From Micromonospora sp. WMMD980 (GTDB taxonomy: Bacteria; Actinomycetota; Actinomycetes; Mycobacteriales; Micromonosporaceae), in the NCBI RefSeq assembly GCF_029626035.1, contig NZ_JARUBE010000003.1, positions 3,596,001-3,660,000 on the forward strand: DNA of 64,000 nt, in the 5' to 3' direction. Made by a program: the position numbers and the translations under genes. Shown piece by piece: positions 22,419 to 30,918 of the stretch. How positions within the stretch are numbered: position 1 is the first letter of the stretch; each line of letters starts with the position of its first letter. Below the pieces are notes generated by a model. The model was not told where the DNA came from. It saw only the letters and a list, made by a program, of their open reading frames with translations, and did not search any database.

Positions 22419-23126
22419 GTGAATGTGCTCATCGACAAGTTCGACGTCTTCGCGGGCGGGTTCTGGCTCACCCTCCAGATCTGCGTGCTCGCCGCGATCG
22501 GCGCCCTGATCCTGGGCGCCGTCGTGGCGGTGCTGCGCATCTCGCCGGTGCCGCCGCTGCGCGCCGTCGGCACCACCTACGTGAACATCTTCCGCAACAT
22601 GCCGCTGACCGTGGTGCTCTTCTTCGCCGCGTTCGGCCTGCCGGCGCTCGGCTCGAACGCGAACTTCCTGCGGATCCCGGGGCTGGAGGCGATCTTCAGC
22701 CGCCTCGGCACGGACCTGCCCTACTTCCGCTTCGGGCTGATCGCCCTGGTCCTCTACACGGCGGCGTTCGTCTGCGAGGCGTTGCGCTCCGGCGTGAACG
22801 CGGTTCCGGCCGGCCAGGCCGAGGCGGCCCGGTCGCTGGGTCTCACGTTCGGCCAGAACCTGCGCCACGTGGTGCTGCCGCAGTCGTGGAAGGCGTCCGT
22901 GGTGCCGCTCGGCTCGGTCATCATCGCAATGATCAAGAACTCGGCCCTGGTCGGCTTCTTCGGCGTCGTGGGTGACCTCTCCCAGACCGCCGACCAGCTC
23001 ACCTCCGCCGGTGGCTACGCCTTCATCCCGGTGGCGATCGGCATCTCCGTCGGCTATCTGATCATGACGGTGCCGCTCGGCGCCCTGCTGGACCGGATCG
23101 AGAAGCGACAGGCGGTGGCCCGATGA
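22419..23126 (+). CDS. gluC: Glutamate ABC transporter permease
   Basis: Integral membrane permease of the His/Glu/Gln/Arg type, 235 residues with about five membrane helices. The EAA loop is seen as GQAEAARSLGLTFGQNLRHVVLPQ. GTG 22419 follows GGGGAGG at 8-base spacing. Its stop overlaps the start of gluD by 4 bases (ATGA), showing translational coupling. Confidence 0.92.
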   Translation: MNVLIDKFDVFAGGFWLTLQICVLAAIGALILGAVVAVLRISPVPPLRAVGTTYVNIFRNMPLTVVLFFAAFGLPALGSNANFLRIPGLEAIFSRLGTDLPYFRFGLIALVLYTAAFVCEALRSGVNAVPAGQAEAARSLGLTFGQNLRHVVLPQSWKASVVPLGSVIIAMIKNSALVGFFGVVGDLSQTADQLTSAGGYAFIPVAIGISVGYLIMTVPLGALLDRIEKRQAVAR

Positions 23127-24091
23127 GCCGGCAGACCAGCGTCCTCTACGACGTACCCGGCCCGCGCCAGCGCCGGATCACGCTGATCAGCAGCCTGGTC
23201 GCTGTCGTGGTGGTGCTGGTGGGCGCGTACCTCCTGATCTACCGGCCGCTCGCGGACAAGGGCCAGCTCTCGATGGAGCTGTGGGGTCCGCTGATCGACC
23301 CGTCCAACGAGAACTTCTCCCAGGTCTGGGAGCGGCTCTGGGTCGGCCTGAAGAACACCCTGACCGCCGCCGCGCTGGCCATCGTCGCGTCGCTCGTCGT
23401 CGGCACTCTGATCGCCGTGCTGCGGATCCAGCTCAAGAGCCTGACCCGGCGGCGCTTCACCGGCCTGGCCACGCCGCTGTCCTACCTCCTGCGCGGGCTG
23501 AGCTGGACGCTGTCCGTGATCACCCGGATCTGCGTCGAGGTGTTCCGCGGCCTGCCGGTCGTCATCACCATCTTCTTCGTGGCACGCGGCTTCCCCGAGT
23601 TCGGCATCTCGTTCGACAACCTCTGGTATCTCGTCATCGGCCTGACCGTCTACAACGCGGTGGTCATCGCCGAGATCCTGCGCTCCGGCATGGAGGGGCT
23701 GCCCGGCGGCCAGGGCGAGGCCGCCGCCGCGATCGGGCTCTCCCCGTTCCAGAGCACCCGGCTGATCCTGCTGCCGCAGGCTTTCCGGATCATGCTGCCG
23801 GCGCTGATCAGCCAGCTCGTGGTGGTGCTCAAGGACACCTCGCTGGGCTTCATCATCAGCTACGAGGAGACGCTCAACATCGGCAAGCAGATCATCGGCG
23901 TGCTGGGCAACCCGATCCAGGTCTACACCGTGATCGCCGTGCTCTTCATCGCCATCAACTACACGCTGTCGAAGCTCGCGCAGTATGCCGAGCGCCGCCT
24001 CTCCCGGGGCCGCCGGACCACCGGCCCGGCGCCCACCCCGCCGCCCGCCGCGCTGGCCTCCCAGGCCGAGGGCGCTGGCGGCGCCGGCTGA
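23123..24091 (+). CDS. gluD: Glutamate ABC transporter permease
   Basis: Second permease subunit, 322 residues. A cytoplasmic head and first helix (LISSLVAVVVVLVGAYLLI) precede the conserved permease core; the EAA loop is GGQGEAAAAIGLSPFQSTRLILLPQ. A Pro/Ala-rich tail (about 300-322) is specific to this lineage. It heterodimerises with GluC, and a terminator follows 14 bases after the stop. Confidence 0.92.
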   Translation: MSRQTSVLYDVPGPRQRRITLISSLVAVVVVLVGAYLLIYRPLADKGQLSMELWGPLIDPSNENFSQVWERLWVGLKNTLTAAALAIVASLVVGTLIAVLRIQLKSLTRRRFTGLATPLSYLLRGLSWTLSVITRICVEVFRGLPVVITIFFVARGFPEFGISFDNLWYLVIGLTVYNAVVIAEILRSGMEGLPGGQGEAAAAIGLSPFQSTRLILLPQAFRIMLPALISQLVVVLKDTSLGFIISYEETLNIGKQIIGVLGNPIQVYTVIAVLFIAINYTLSKLAQYAERRLSRGRRTTGPAPTPPPAALASQAEGAGGAG

Positions 24092-24104
24092 CCGACGAAG
24101 CGGG

Positions 24105-24138
24105 AAGGGCCGGCCGGAACGCATCCGGCCGGCCCTTT
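24105..24138. terminator. Terminator between gluD and rny
   Basis: The arms AAGGGCCGGCCGGA (24105-24118) and TCCGGCCGGCCCTT (24124-24137) form a perfect 14-bp stem with a 5-base loop and a short T-run. The hairpin sits between convergent genes and can serve both. Confidence 0.85.
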
Positions 24139-24150
24139 CGCGTACGTCCG

Positions 24151-25917
24151 TCAGCGGGCGATCTCGGTGACCCGGGACTCGCGCACCACAGTCACCCGGA
24201 TCTGCCCCGGATAGGTCAGCTCCTCCTCGATCTGCTTCGCCACGTCCCGGGCCAACACCGCCGCACCGATGTCGTCCACGTCGTCCGGCTTCACCATCAC
24301 CCGGATCTCCCGGCCGGCCTGCATGGCGAAGACCTTCTCCACGCCGAGCTTGCCGGCCGCGATCTCCTCGATCCGCTCCAGCCGCTTGACGTACGCCTCC
24401 AGGCTCTCCCGCCGGGCCCCGGGCCGCCCGCCCGAGCAGGCGTCCGACGCCTGGGTGAGGACCGCCTCGATGGTCTGCGGCGGCACCTCGTTGTGGTGCG
24501 CCTCGATGGCGTGCACCACGTCCTCGCTCTCGCCGTACTTGCGGGCCAGGTCGGCGCCGATGATGGCGTGGCTGCCCTCCACCTCGTGGGTGAGCGCCTT
24601 GCCGATGTCGTGCAGGAACGCGCAGCGCTTGATGGTCGGCACGTCCAGCCGCAGCTCGGCGGCCATGGTGCCGGCGATGTGCGCGGTCTCGACCAGGTGC
24701 TTGAGCACGTTCTGCCCGTACGACGTGCGGTAGCGCAACCGGCCCAGCAGGCTCACCAGCTCCGGGTGGATCTCGGTGATGCCCACCTCGACCAGGGCGT
24801 CCTCGGCGGCCCGGTGGCACAGCTCCTCCACCTCGTGGCGGGCCAGGTCGTAGACCTCCTCGATCCGGTGCGGGTGGATCCGGCCGTCCAGCACCAGCTT
24901 CTCCAGGGTGAGCCGGCCGACCTCCCGGCGGACCGGGTCGAAGCAGGAGAGCAGCACCGCCTCGGGGGTGTCGTCGATGATCAGGTTGACGCCGGTGACC
25001 GACTCGAAGGCGCGGATGTTGCGCCCCTCCCGGCCGATGATCCGGCCCTTCATCTCGTCGCCGGGCAGGTGCAGGACGCTGACCACGCTCTCCGCCGTCT
25101 GCTCGCTGGCCACCCGCTGGATGGCGTCCACCACGATGTGCCGGGCCCGCTGCTCGGCGGTGCCCCGCGCGTCGGACTCGATCTCCCGGACCAGCAGCGC
25201 GGCCTCCCGCTTCGCCTGTCCCTCGATCGACTCGACCAGCTCGGCACGGGCGGCGTCGGCGGTCAGCCCGGCCACCCGCTCCAGCTCGCGGCGGCGCTGC
25301 TCCTCCACCTGGGTCAGCTCCCGCTCGCGCTCGGCCAGCGCGGCCTCCCGGGCGGCGAGCGCGGCGGTGGCGGCGGTGAGCTGCCGCTCCCGCTCGGCCA
25401 GCCGCTCCACCTCCTCGGTGTGCAGCCGCTCCCGCTCGTCCATCCGGACGGCCCGCCGCTCGACCTCGGCGGCCTGTTCGCGGGTGGTGGCGGCGAGCAC
25501 CGCCACCTCGCGCTCGCCGCTGCGCCGCGCGGTCGCCCGAAGCTGCTCGGCGTCCGCCTCGGCCTGCTTGTGCGCCCGTTCCAGCACGGTGTCCGCCTCG
25601 GCGCGGGCGTCGTCGAGCACCCGCCGTGCCTCGGCCCGGGCGGCCTTCGCCTCGGCCTTCGCGCCGGCCGCCTCCGCACGGGCCGCGGAGGCCGCCGACT
25701 TCGCCACGTCGATGGTGCTGTTCACCTCGTCGGCGGCGGTGCGCAGCGCGGCCAGGGACTGCTCCTGGCGGTCCTTCTCCGCGATGAAGGCCGGGTCCTC
25801 CGGCGCGGGGGCCAGGCTGAAGCGCTTGAGCGCCCGGACACCGAAGAGCACGGCGCCGATCACCACGGCGACGAGCAGCAGCACCACCACGAGGAGGACG
25901 ACGTCGAAGGCGCTCAT
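24151..25917 (-). CDS. rny: Ribonuclease Y
   Basis: Membrane-anchored endoribonuclease starting mRNA decay. The 588-residue protein has an N-terminal helix (VVLLVVVLLLVAVVIGAVLFG), a long charged coiled coil (about 50-240), a KH domain around GDEMKGRIIGREGRNIRAFESVTG, and an HD domain with FLHDIGKALTHE carrying the metal-binding HD pair. The ATG at 25917 overlaps the stop of a small upstream ORF (ATGA). The coiled coil is longer and more alanine rich than in Firmicutes RNase Y. Confidence 0.94.
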   Translation of the reverse strand: MSAFDVVLLVVVLLLVAVVIGAVLFGVRALKRFSLAPAPEDPAFIAEKDRQEQSLAALRTAADEVNSTIDVAKSAASAARAEAAGAKAEAKAARAEARRVLDDARAEADTVLERAHKQAEADAEQLRATARRSGEREVAVLAATTREQAAEVERRAVRMDERERLHTEEVERLAERERQLTAATAALAAREAALAERERELTQVEEQRRRELERVAGLTADAARAELVESIEGQAKREAALLVREIESDARGTAEQRARHIVVDAIQRVASEQTAESVVSVLHLPGDEMKGRIIGREGRNIRAFESVTGVNLIIDDTPEAVLLSCFDPVRREVGRLTLEKLVLDGRIHPHRIEEVYDLARHEVEELCHRAAEDALVEVGITEIHPELVSLLGRLRYRTSYGQNVLKHLVETAHIAGTMAAELRLDVPTIKRCAFLHDIGKALTHEVEGSHAIIGADLARKYGESEDVVHAIEAHHNEVPPQTIEAVLTQASDACSGGRPGARRESLEAYVKRLERIEEIAAGKLGVEKVFAMQAGREIRVMVKPDDVDDIGAAVLARDVAKQIEEELTYPGQIRVTVVRESRVTEIAR

Positions 25918-26027
25918 GCCGCCGCTCCGACCGGCGTCTCCCGACCGGACGGCACCGTGCCGACGCCCGGCGAGGAGCGACCGGGACCGTGTGGCAGACC
26001 GCCGGTGAACCTGTGCCGCCCCGCCAT
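25914..26027 (-). CDS. Candidate 37-residue ORF translationally coupled to rny
   Basis: The ORF starts at ATG 26027 behind the Shine-Dalgarno AGGGGAGG (26033-26040) at 5-base spacing, and ends in a TGA that overlaps the rny ATG (ATGA). The peptide is basic and Gly/Pro rich (MAGRHRFTGGLPHGPGRSSP, then GVGTVPSGRETPVGAAA). It has no recognisable domain. The arrangement suggests a leader that couples translation to rny, though chance is possible in high-GC DNA. Confidence 0.5.
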   Translation of the reverse strand: MAGRHRFTGGLPHGPGRSSPGVGTVPSGRETPVGAAA

Positions 26028-26040
26028 GGCCGCCTCCCCT

Positions 26041-26650
26041 GAACGTCGGCGCCGCAGGACACGCGCGAAGGGCACGCGCCTGCGGCTCTGGACGCCCGAC
26101 CGGAGCGGCTGGCTGTGGACAGCTTTCCGTCGGCGGTGCCCCTCGTTGGGCACCGCCGGCGGCCGGTTGCAGTTGTCGGACGCGCCGGACCAGGTCCGGA
26201 ACGACCGTCAAGGGCCGGTGAAGCTGGCCAAAGTGATGCTGTTCTGTTACGAGATCTATGTTGTGCGCTTAGCCTGCGCTGGTCGGGCAAAGTGAGCCTG
26301 TATGGCGAGGCTAGGTCGCGAGGGGCCGTTCGGTCAAGGAGTCATGATCAAACCACCCGGACGGAGAGAAGTTGACCGGTCACCCAGAGGTGAGAATATG
26401 CCGGACAGGCTTGGACAAACCTCGCCGGCCGTCATCGCAGCGTGACCTTTCCGGCCTGCTCAGGCACCCTGCCGTCGCACCGGCCCGGCACCGCGCCGGG
26501 CCGCCCGCCGTCCGCACCTCGATGATCCACTCCGTTTCGCCGACATGGTGGGATCCGACGGCCCGCGACCCCACCACTCCCCCGAGCTGGTGTCGATCAC
26601 GCCGAAGGCGCGGCCGCCACTCGCCCCGAGGGTCGCCCGGGACGCCCCGG
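26041..26650. other. Intergenic region upstream of rny
   Basis: About 610 bases contain no convincing gene; ORFs here are low quality and lack family features. The stretch 26225-26420 is locally AT richer and probably contains the rny promoter. A hairpin lies at 26131-26158. Confidence 0.5.
26131..26158. terminator. Stable hairpin in the rny upstream region
   Basis: The arms CGGCGGTGCCC (26131-26141) and GGGCACCGCCG (26148-26158) form a perfect 11-bp stem with a 6-base loop, about 100 bases upstream of the small ORF. It could be an attenuator or a 5'-UTR structure of the rny mRNA; nothing shows which. Confidence 0.45.
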
Positions 26651-27355
26651 TCAACGTGCGCCCAGGGCTCGGGCCGCCGTGACCAGTGCCGCGTTGTCCG
26701 GCGCGGTGGTGCCGGCCGACAGCAGCAGCGTGTCCTCCAGGCCGATCCGGGTGTGCAGGCCACGGCGGACCGCCTCGGCGAGCACCGGCCAGGTCGCCGG
26801 GCCCTCGCCGTGCAGCAGCACCGGCGGACACCGGTCGGGCAGCGCGGCGAGGATCGCGGCCGCGTCGGCGAGCGCCACCTCGACCGACTCCGCCATGCAC
26901 TCGACCAGGACCCGCCCGGTCGGCGTCGACCAGCGGCGCCACGCGTCGACCGCCGCCACCGTCCAGAGGCCGGCCTCGACCATCACGCCACGCTCGTGCA
27001 GGGCCGCGGCGACCGCCGCCGCGCCGGGTTCGTGGGCGTTGACGGAGGCGAAGTCGGGCAACACCGTCCAGGCGCGGACCGCGGCCACCCGCTCGGTTGG
27101 GTCGGCGACGATCCACGCGCCGGTGCTCACGCCGACCGGCAGGCCGGGACGCGCCGCGCGGACGGCGTCGACAACCGTCGCGACCACCGTCGGGGCGAGC
27201 GACTCGGCACCGCCGTCGTCACGCGGGTGCACGTGCACCGCCGCCACCCCGGCCCGCGCGCAGCGGACGGCGTCGGCCGCCAACTCGGCCGCGGTGAGCG
27301 GCACGGCCGGGTGCTCGTCCCGTCGCCGCCCACCGTTCAGGCACCCCTTCAGCAT
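26651..27355 (-). CDS. BKACE-family beta-keto acid cleavage enzyme (DUF849)
   Basis: The BKACE family condenses beta-keto acids with acetyl-CoA (the 3-keto-5-aminohexanoate cleavage enzyme is the type member). The protein has an N-terminal LKGCLNGG and HPAVPLTAAELAADAVRCARAGVAAVHVHPRD, with metal-binding HVH, then STGAWI and HGEGPATWPVLAEAVRRGLHTRIGLEDTL. It has 234 residues, shorter than the usual 270-300, and the N-terminal part is compact. GAGGAGGGG precedes the ATG. The substrate cannot be inferred. Confidence 0.85.
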   Translation of the reverse strand: MLKGCLNGGRRRDEHPAVPLTAAELAADAVRCARAGVAAVHVHPRDDGGAESLAPTVVATVVDAVRAARPGLPVGVSTGAWIVADPTERVAAVRAWTVLPDFASVNAHEPGAAAVAAALHERGVMVEAGLWTVAAVDAWRRWSTPTGRVLVECMAESVEVALADAAAILAALPDRCPPVLLHGEGPATWPVLAEAVRRGLHTRIGLEDTLLLSAGTTAPDNAALVTAARALGAR

Positions 27356-27399
27356 CGGGACGCACCCCTCCTCGACCAGGGTCGGTGGGCCGACACGGG

Positions 27400-28092
27400 T
27401 CAGTCGTGCCGGCGGGCGTCGAGGTCGTTCTCGGCGTCGGCCAGCGCGTCGGCGTCGATGTGCTCGGCGAACTCGGCCGCCTCGGCGCTCTGCGCGGCGA
27501 GCGCGTCCTTGACCGCGCTGATCGCCACGCCGGCCGGGTAGCCCTTGCGCGCCAGCATGCCGACCAGGCGCCGGAACACCGCGTCGGGCTCGCCGCGGGT
27601 GGTGCGCAGCTTGCGGTCCACCAGGGCGCGGGCCGTCTCGGCCTCGGTCTCCTCGTCGAGCCCGTCCAGGGCGGCGCCGGCCACCTCGCCGTCGACGCCC
27701 TTCTGGCGCAGCTCGTTGGCGAGCGCCCGGCGGGCCAGCCCGCGGCCGTTGTGCCGGCTGCTCACCCAGGCGCGGGCGAACGCGGCGTCGTCGACGATGC
27801 CCACCTCGTCGTAGCGGTCGAGCACCCGCTCGGCGGTCTCCTCGGAGATGCCCCGCCGGGCCAGCGCGCCGGCCAGCTCGGCCCGGGTGCGCGGCCGGGT
27901 GGCGAGCTGGCGCAGGCAGATCTCCCGGGCCAGCTCGGCCTCGTCGCGCGGCGGAGCCGGAGCCTCCCCTGGTTCGGGCTCCGCCGCGCGACCGCGACGC
28001 CCACGGCGGGGCTGGGGCGCGCCGGTGGTGTCACCCGCACGGGGTGGGCCGGCATCCCAGCCCCGCCCCGTGCGGGCACGTCGTCCTGCCAC
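27400..28092 (-). CDS. recX: Regulatory protein RecX
   Basis: RecX binds RecA filaments and inhibits recombinase and coprotease activity. The 230-residue protein has a basic, Pro/Ala-rich N-terminal extension of about 50 residues, then three-helix RecX repeats (AREICLRQLATRPRTRAELAGALARRGI; DEVGIVDDAAFARAWVSSR; NELRQKGVDGEV). The GTG at 28092 is 11 bases after the recA stop, so recA-recX is an operon and RecX induction follows SOS. Confidence 0.93.
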   Translation of the reverse strand: MAGRRARTGRGWDAGPPRAGDTTGAPQPRRGRRGRAAEPEPGEAPAPPRDEAELAREICLRQLATRPRTRAELAGALARRGISEETAERVLDRYDEVGIVDDAAFARAWVSSRHNGRGLARRALANELRQKGVDGEVAGAALDGLDEETEAETARALVDRKLRTTRGEPDAVFRRLVGMLARKGYPAGVAISAVKDALAAQSAEAAEFAEHIDADALADAENDLDARRHD

Positions 28093-28103
28093 GGATCAGC
28101 GGA

Positions 28104-29153
28104 TCAGAAGTCGACCGGCGGCAGCTCCGGGCCGCCGGCGGCGTCGCCCGTGCCGCCGGTGCCGACGCCGAGCTTCTCCAGGATCTTCTTCTCGATCTCG
28201 GCCGCGACGTCCGGGTTCTCCCGGAGGAACTCGCGGGCCTTCTCCTTGCCCTGGCCGAGCTGGTCGCCGTCGTAGGTGTACCAGGCGCCGGACTTACGGA
28301 TGATCGCCTGCTCCACGCCCACGTCGATCAGGGAGCCCTCGCGGGAGATGCCCTTGCCGTACATGATGTCGAACTCGGCCTGCTTGAACGGCGCGGCGAC
28401 CTTGTTCTTCACGACCTTGACCCGGGTGCGGTTGCCGACCACGTCGGTGCCGTCCTTCAGGCTCTCGATGCGGCGCACGTCGAGCCGGACCGAGGCGTAG
28501 AACTTGAGCGCCCGGCCACCGGTCGTGGTCTCCGGGCTGCCGAACATCACGCCGATCTTCTCGCGGAGCTGGTTGATGAAGATCGCCGTGGTGCCGGTGT
28601 TGTTGAGCACGCCGGTGATCTTCCGCAGCGCCTGGCTCATCAGCCGGGCCTGGAGGCCGACGTGGCTGTCGCCCATCTCGCCCTCGATCTCGGCGCGCGG
28701 CACGAGCGCGGCGACCGAGTCGATCACGATGATGTCGATCGCGCCGGAGCGCACCAGCATGTCGGTGATCTCCAGCGCCTGCTCGCCGGTGTCCGGCTGG
28801 GAGACCAGCAGGGCGTCGGTGTCGACGCCGAGCGCCTTGGCGTATTCCGGGTCGAGCGCGTGCTCCGCGTCGATGAACGCGGCGATGCCACCCGCCCGCT
28901 GGGCGTTGGCCACCGCGTGCAGGGCGACAGTGGTCTTACCGCTGGACTCCGGACCGTAGATCTCGACGACCCGGCCGCGGGGCAGACCGCCCACGCCGAG
29001 CGCCACGTCGAGCGCGATGGACCCGGTCGGCGTGACCGCCGTCTGGATGACGGGCCGCTCCCCCAGCCGCATCACCGAGCCCTTGCCGAACTGCTTGTCG
29101 ATCTGAGCGAGAGCAAGGTCGAGCGCCTTCTCCCGGTCAGGACCTGCCGCCAT
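28104..29153 (-). CDS. recA: Recombinase RecA
   Basis: DNA strand exchange and coprotease for LexA. The 349-residue protein has Walker A GPESSGKT (67-74), Walker [11 protein letters not shown], loop L1/L2 segments ([21 protein letters not shown] and [21 protein letters not shown]) and the C-terminal acidic end. No intein is present, unlike mycobacterial RecA. A GGGGTGG site precedes the ATG at 29153. A near-consensus SOS box lies within a promoter about 135 bases upstream. Confidence 0.97.
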   Translation of the reverse strand: MAAGPDREKALDLALAQIDKQFGKGSVMRLGERPVIQTAVTPTGSIALDVALGVGGLPRGRVVEIYGPESSGKTTVALHAVANAQRAGGIAAFIDAEHALDPEYAKALGVDTDALLVSQPDTGEQALEITDMLVRSGAIDIIVIDSVAALVPRAEIEGEMGDSHVGLQARLMSQALRKITGVLNNTGTTAIFINQLREKIGVMFGSPETTTGGRALKFYASVRLDVRRIESLKDGTDVVGNRTRVKVVKNKVAAPFKQAEFDIMYGKGISREGSLIDVGVEQAIIRKSGAWYTYDGDQLGQGKEKAREFLRENPDVAAEIEKKILEKLGVGTGGTGDAAGGPELPPVDF

Positions 29154-29278
29154 CGTTGCCACCCCTGCCTTCGCCGGCGTCTTTCCTGAGCTTCGCGTCA
29201 CGCGGGACACGCTAGGCGCTGGGTCCGACAGAAAACCAGCCGACGGGCCGCGAACTGTGGACGAGCACCCCGCTGTGG

Positions 29279-29309
29279 ACAATAGCCGAACAGGTGTACG
29301 ACTGGGCAA
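29279..29309 (-). promoter_or_regulatory. recA promoter with embedded SOS box
   Basis: On the minus strand, TTGCCC (29304-29309) and TATTGT (29279-29284) are spaced 19 bases. Between them lies GAACAGGTGTAC (29288-29299), one mismatch from GAAC-N4-GTTC. A LexA dimer there would occlude RNA polymerase. Confidence 0.65.
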
Positions 29310-29338
29310 GCGACACGCGGAACCGAGGAAAAGGCTGC

Positions 29339-29539
29339 TCAGCGTAGTCGGGCGGGCACGCGGTCGGGATACGCGGCGACCACCGCGCGCCACACCACGT
29401 GCGTTTCCTCACCGGCCGCGAGCGCCTGCTCGACGGTCCGCCCGCCCAGTTGGGAGAGCACCTGGTCGCTGGCGATGCTGGCCGCGTAACCCGGCCCGAA
29501 CGCCTCCTCCAGCCGCGTCCAGAAGTCGGTCAGCCGCAC
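29339..29539 (-). CDS. DUF3046 protein
   Basis: A 66-residue DUF3046 protein ([23 protein letters not shown], then [27 protein letters not shown]) that characteristically lies just upstream of recA in actinobacteria. Its function is unknown. It ends about 185 bases from recA, and the MFS gene stops 4 bases before its start, so MFS and DUF3046 genes are probably cotranscribed. Confidence 0.9.
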   Translation of the reverse strand: MRLTDFWTRLEEAFGPGYAASIASDQVLSQLGGRTVEQALAAGEETHVVWRAVVAAYPDRVPARLR

Positions 29540-29543
29540 GTGT

Positions 29544-30851
29544 TCAGTCCTCCTCGTCGAGTGGTCCCGCGCCGGGGCGCCGCAGCGCGAGCGCCACCAG
29601 CGGCACCACCGCGATCGCCGCCAGCAGGGTGAGCGTCGGGTACCCCACGGCCCGCATGACGAACCCGCTCACCGCCGCCGCGCCCGCCCCGGCCAACCCC
29701 ATGAGCAGGTCGGACAGGCCCTGCACGCCGGGCCGGTCGGCGGTGGGCACCGACTCCGACAGCAACGTCGAGCCCGCCACCATGGTGCCCGACCAGCCCA
29801 GCCCGAGCAGCGCCAGCCCCACCGAGAGCGCCGGGGTGCGGTGCCCGGCGGCGCCGGCGACCGCGCACGCGGCAAGCAGGAACGCCACCCCGCCGAGGAT
29901 CACCGGCCGCCGGCCCAGCCGGTCGGTGAGCCAGCCCACCACCGGCGAGAACGCGTACATGCCGGCGATGTGCAGGCTGAGCACGGCGCCGACCACGCGC
30001 AGCAGGTCCGCGTCGGAGTGCCACTCGTCGAGGTGCACCGGGGTCATCGACATCACCGCGACCATCACCAGGTGCCCCACCGCGACCGCGGCGATGCCGA
30101 GCCGGGCGGCCGGCCGGCGGCGTACCGTGCGCCACGCGGCGACCATGCCACCGCGGCGGGTGACCGACGGCGCGGGGCCGGCGGCCGGTGCCGGCTCGGC
30201 CGCCGCCAGCCGGCGCGCGGTGAGCAGCGGGTCCGGCCGGAGCATGGCCAGGAGTACGCCGGCGGCCACCGTGAACGCGACGGCGCTGACCAGGAACGGG
30301 CCGGCCAGCAGCGGCAGGCCCCAGCCGTGGGTGACGTCGTCGGCGAGCGCGGCGAAGTTCGGCGCCGCCACCGAGCCGATGGTGGTGGCCCAGACCACCA
30401 GCGACAGTTGCCGGCCCCGGCGCGCCGGCTCGGCCAGGTCGACGGCCGTGTAGCGGGCCTGGAGGTTGGCCGCCGTGCCGCCGCCGAACAGCAACATGCC
30501 GACGAAGAGCAGCGGCACCCGTTCGGTCACCACGGCGACCACCACCAGCGCGCCGCCGACCGCGCCGACCAGGTAGGCCAGGACCAGACCGGGTCGCCGC
30601 CCGCGCGCCGACATCAGCCGGGTCACCGGTACGGCGAGCAGCGCGGCACCGACCACCGCGGCGCTCTGCGCCAGCCCGGCCAGGGCGGTGCCGGCGACCC
30701 GGGCGGCGAGCAGCGCGCCGACCGAGATGCCGATGGCGACGCCGACGCCGCCGACGATCTGGGTGAGGAAGAGCAGCCGGAGGGTACGCCGCTGGATGCC
30801 GGCGACGTCGGGCTGCCGGGGCGGGGCCGGCGTGGTCAGGTCGGTGGCCAT
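29544..30851 (-). CDS. MFS transporter, drug-exporter type
   Basis: A 435-residue major facilitator with about 12 helices. Between helices 2 and 3 lies the motif-A-like VTRLMSARGRRPG, and the second half has the corresponding DRLGRRPVIL. The basic loop between halves (about 210-250) is cytoplasmic. AGGAG precedes the ATG at 30851 by 4 bases. The substrate is unknown. Confidence 0.9.
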   Translation of the reverse strand: MATDLTTPAPPRQPDVAGIQRRTLRLLFLTQIVGGVGVAIGISVGALLAARVAGTALAGLAQSAAVVGAALLAVPVTRLMSARGRRPGLVLAYLVGAVGGALVVVAVVTERVPLLFVGMLLFGGGTAANLQARYTAVDLAEPARRGRQLSLVVWATTIGSVAAPNFAALADDVTHGWGLPLLAGPFLVSAVAFTVAAGVLLAMLRPDPLLTARRLAAAEPAPAAGPAPSVTRRGGMVAAWRTVRRRPAARLGIAAVAVGHLVMVAVMSMTPVHLDEWHSDADLLRVVGAVLSLHIAGMYAFSPVVGWLTDRLGRRPVILGGVAFLLAACAVAGAAGHRTPALSVGLALLGLGWSGTMVAGSTLLSESVPTADRPGVQGLSDLLMGLAGAGAAAVSGFVMRAVGYPTLTLLAAIAVVPLVALALRRPGAGPLDEED

Positions 30852-30918
30852 GACGCTCCTGGTGAGGACGGGTGCCTCATCGTCGCGCACCGGACCGGCC
30901 GGTCGGCAACCGGTTTCG

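Noticed and set aside
23281..26295. 1004-residue plus-strand ORF crossing gluD and rny
   Set aside because: It overlaps two genes with recognisable families and crosses their terminator; biased composition.
26372..26650. ORF starting TTG near 26372 on the plus strand
   Set aside because: Purine-rich sequence precedes it, but the translation is low-complexity Arg/Pro/Ser and continues antisense to the BKACE gene.
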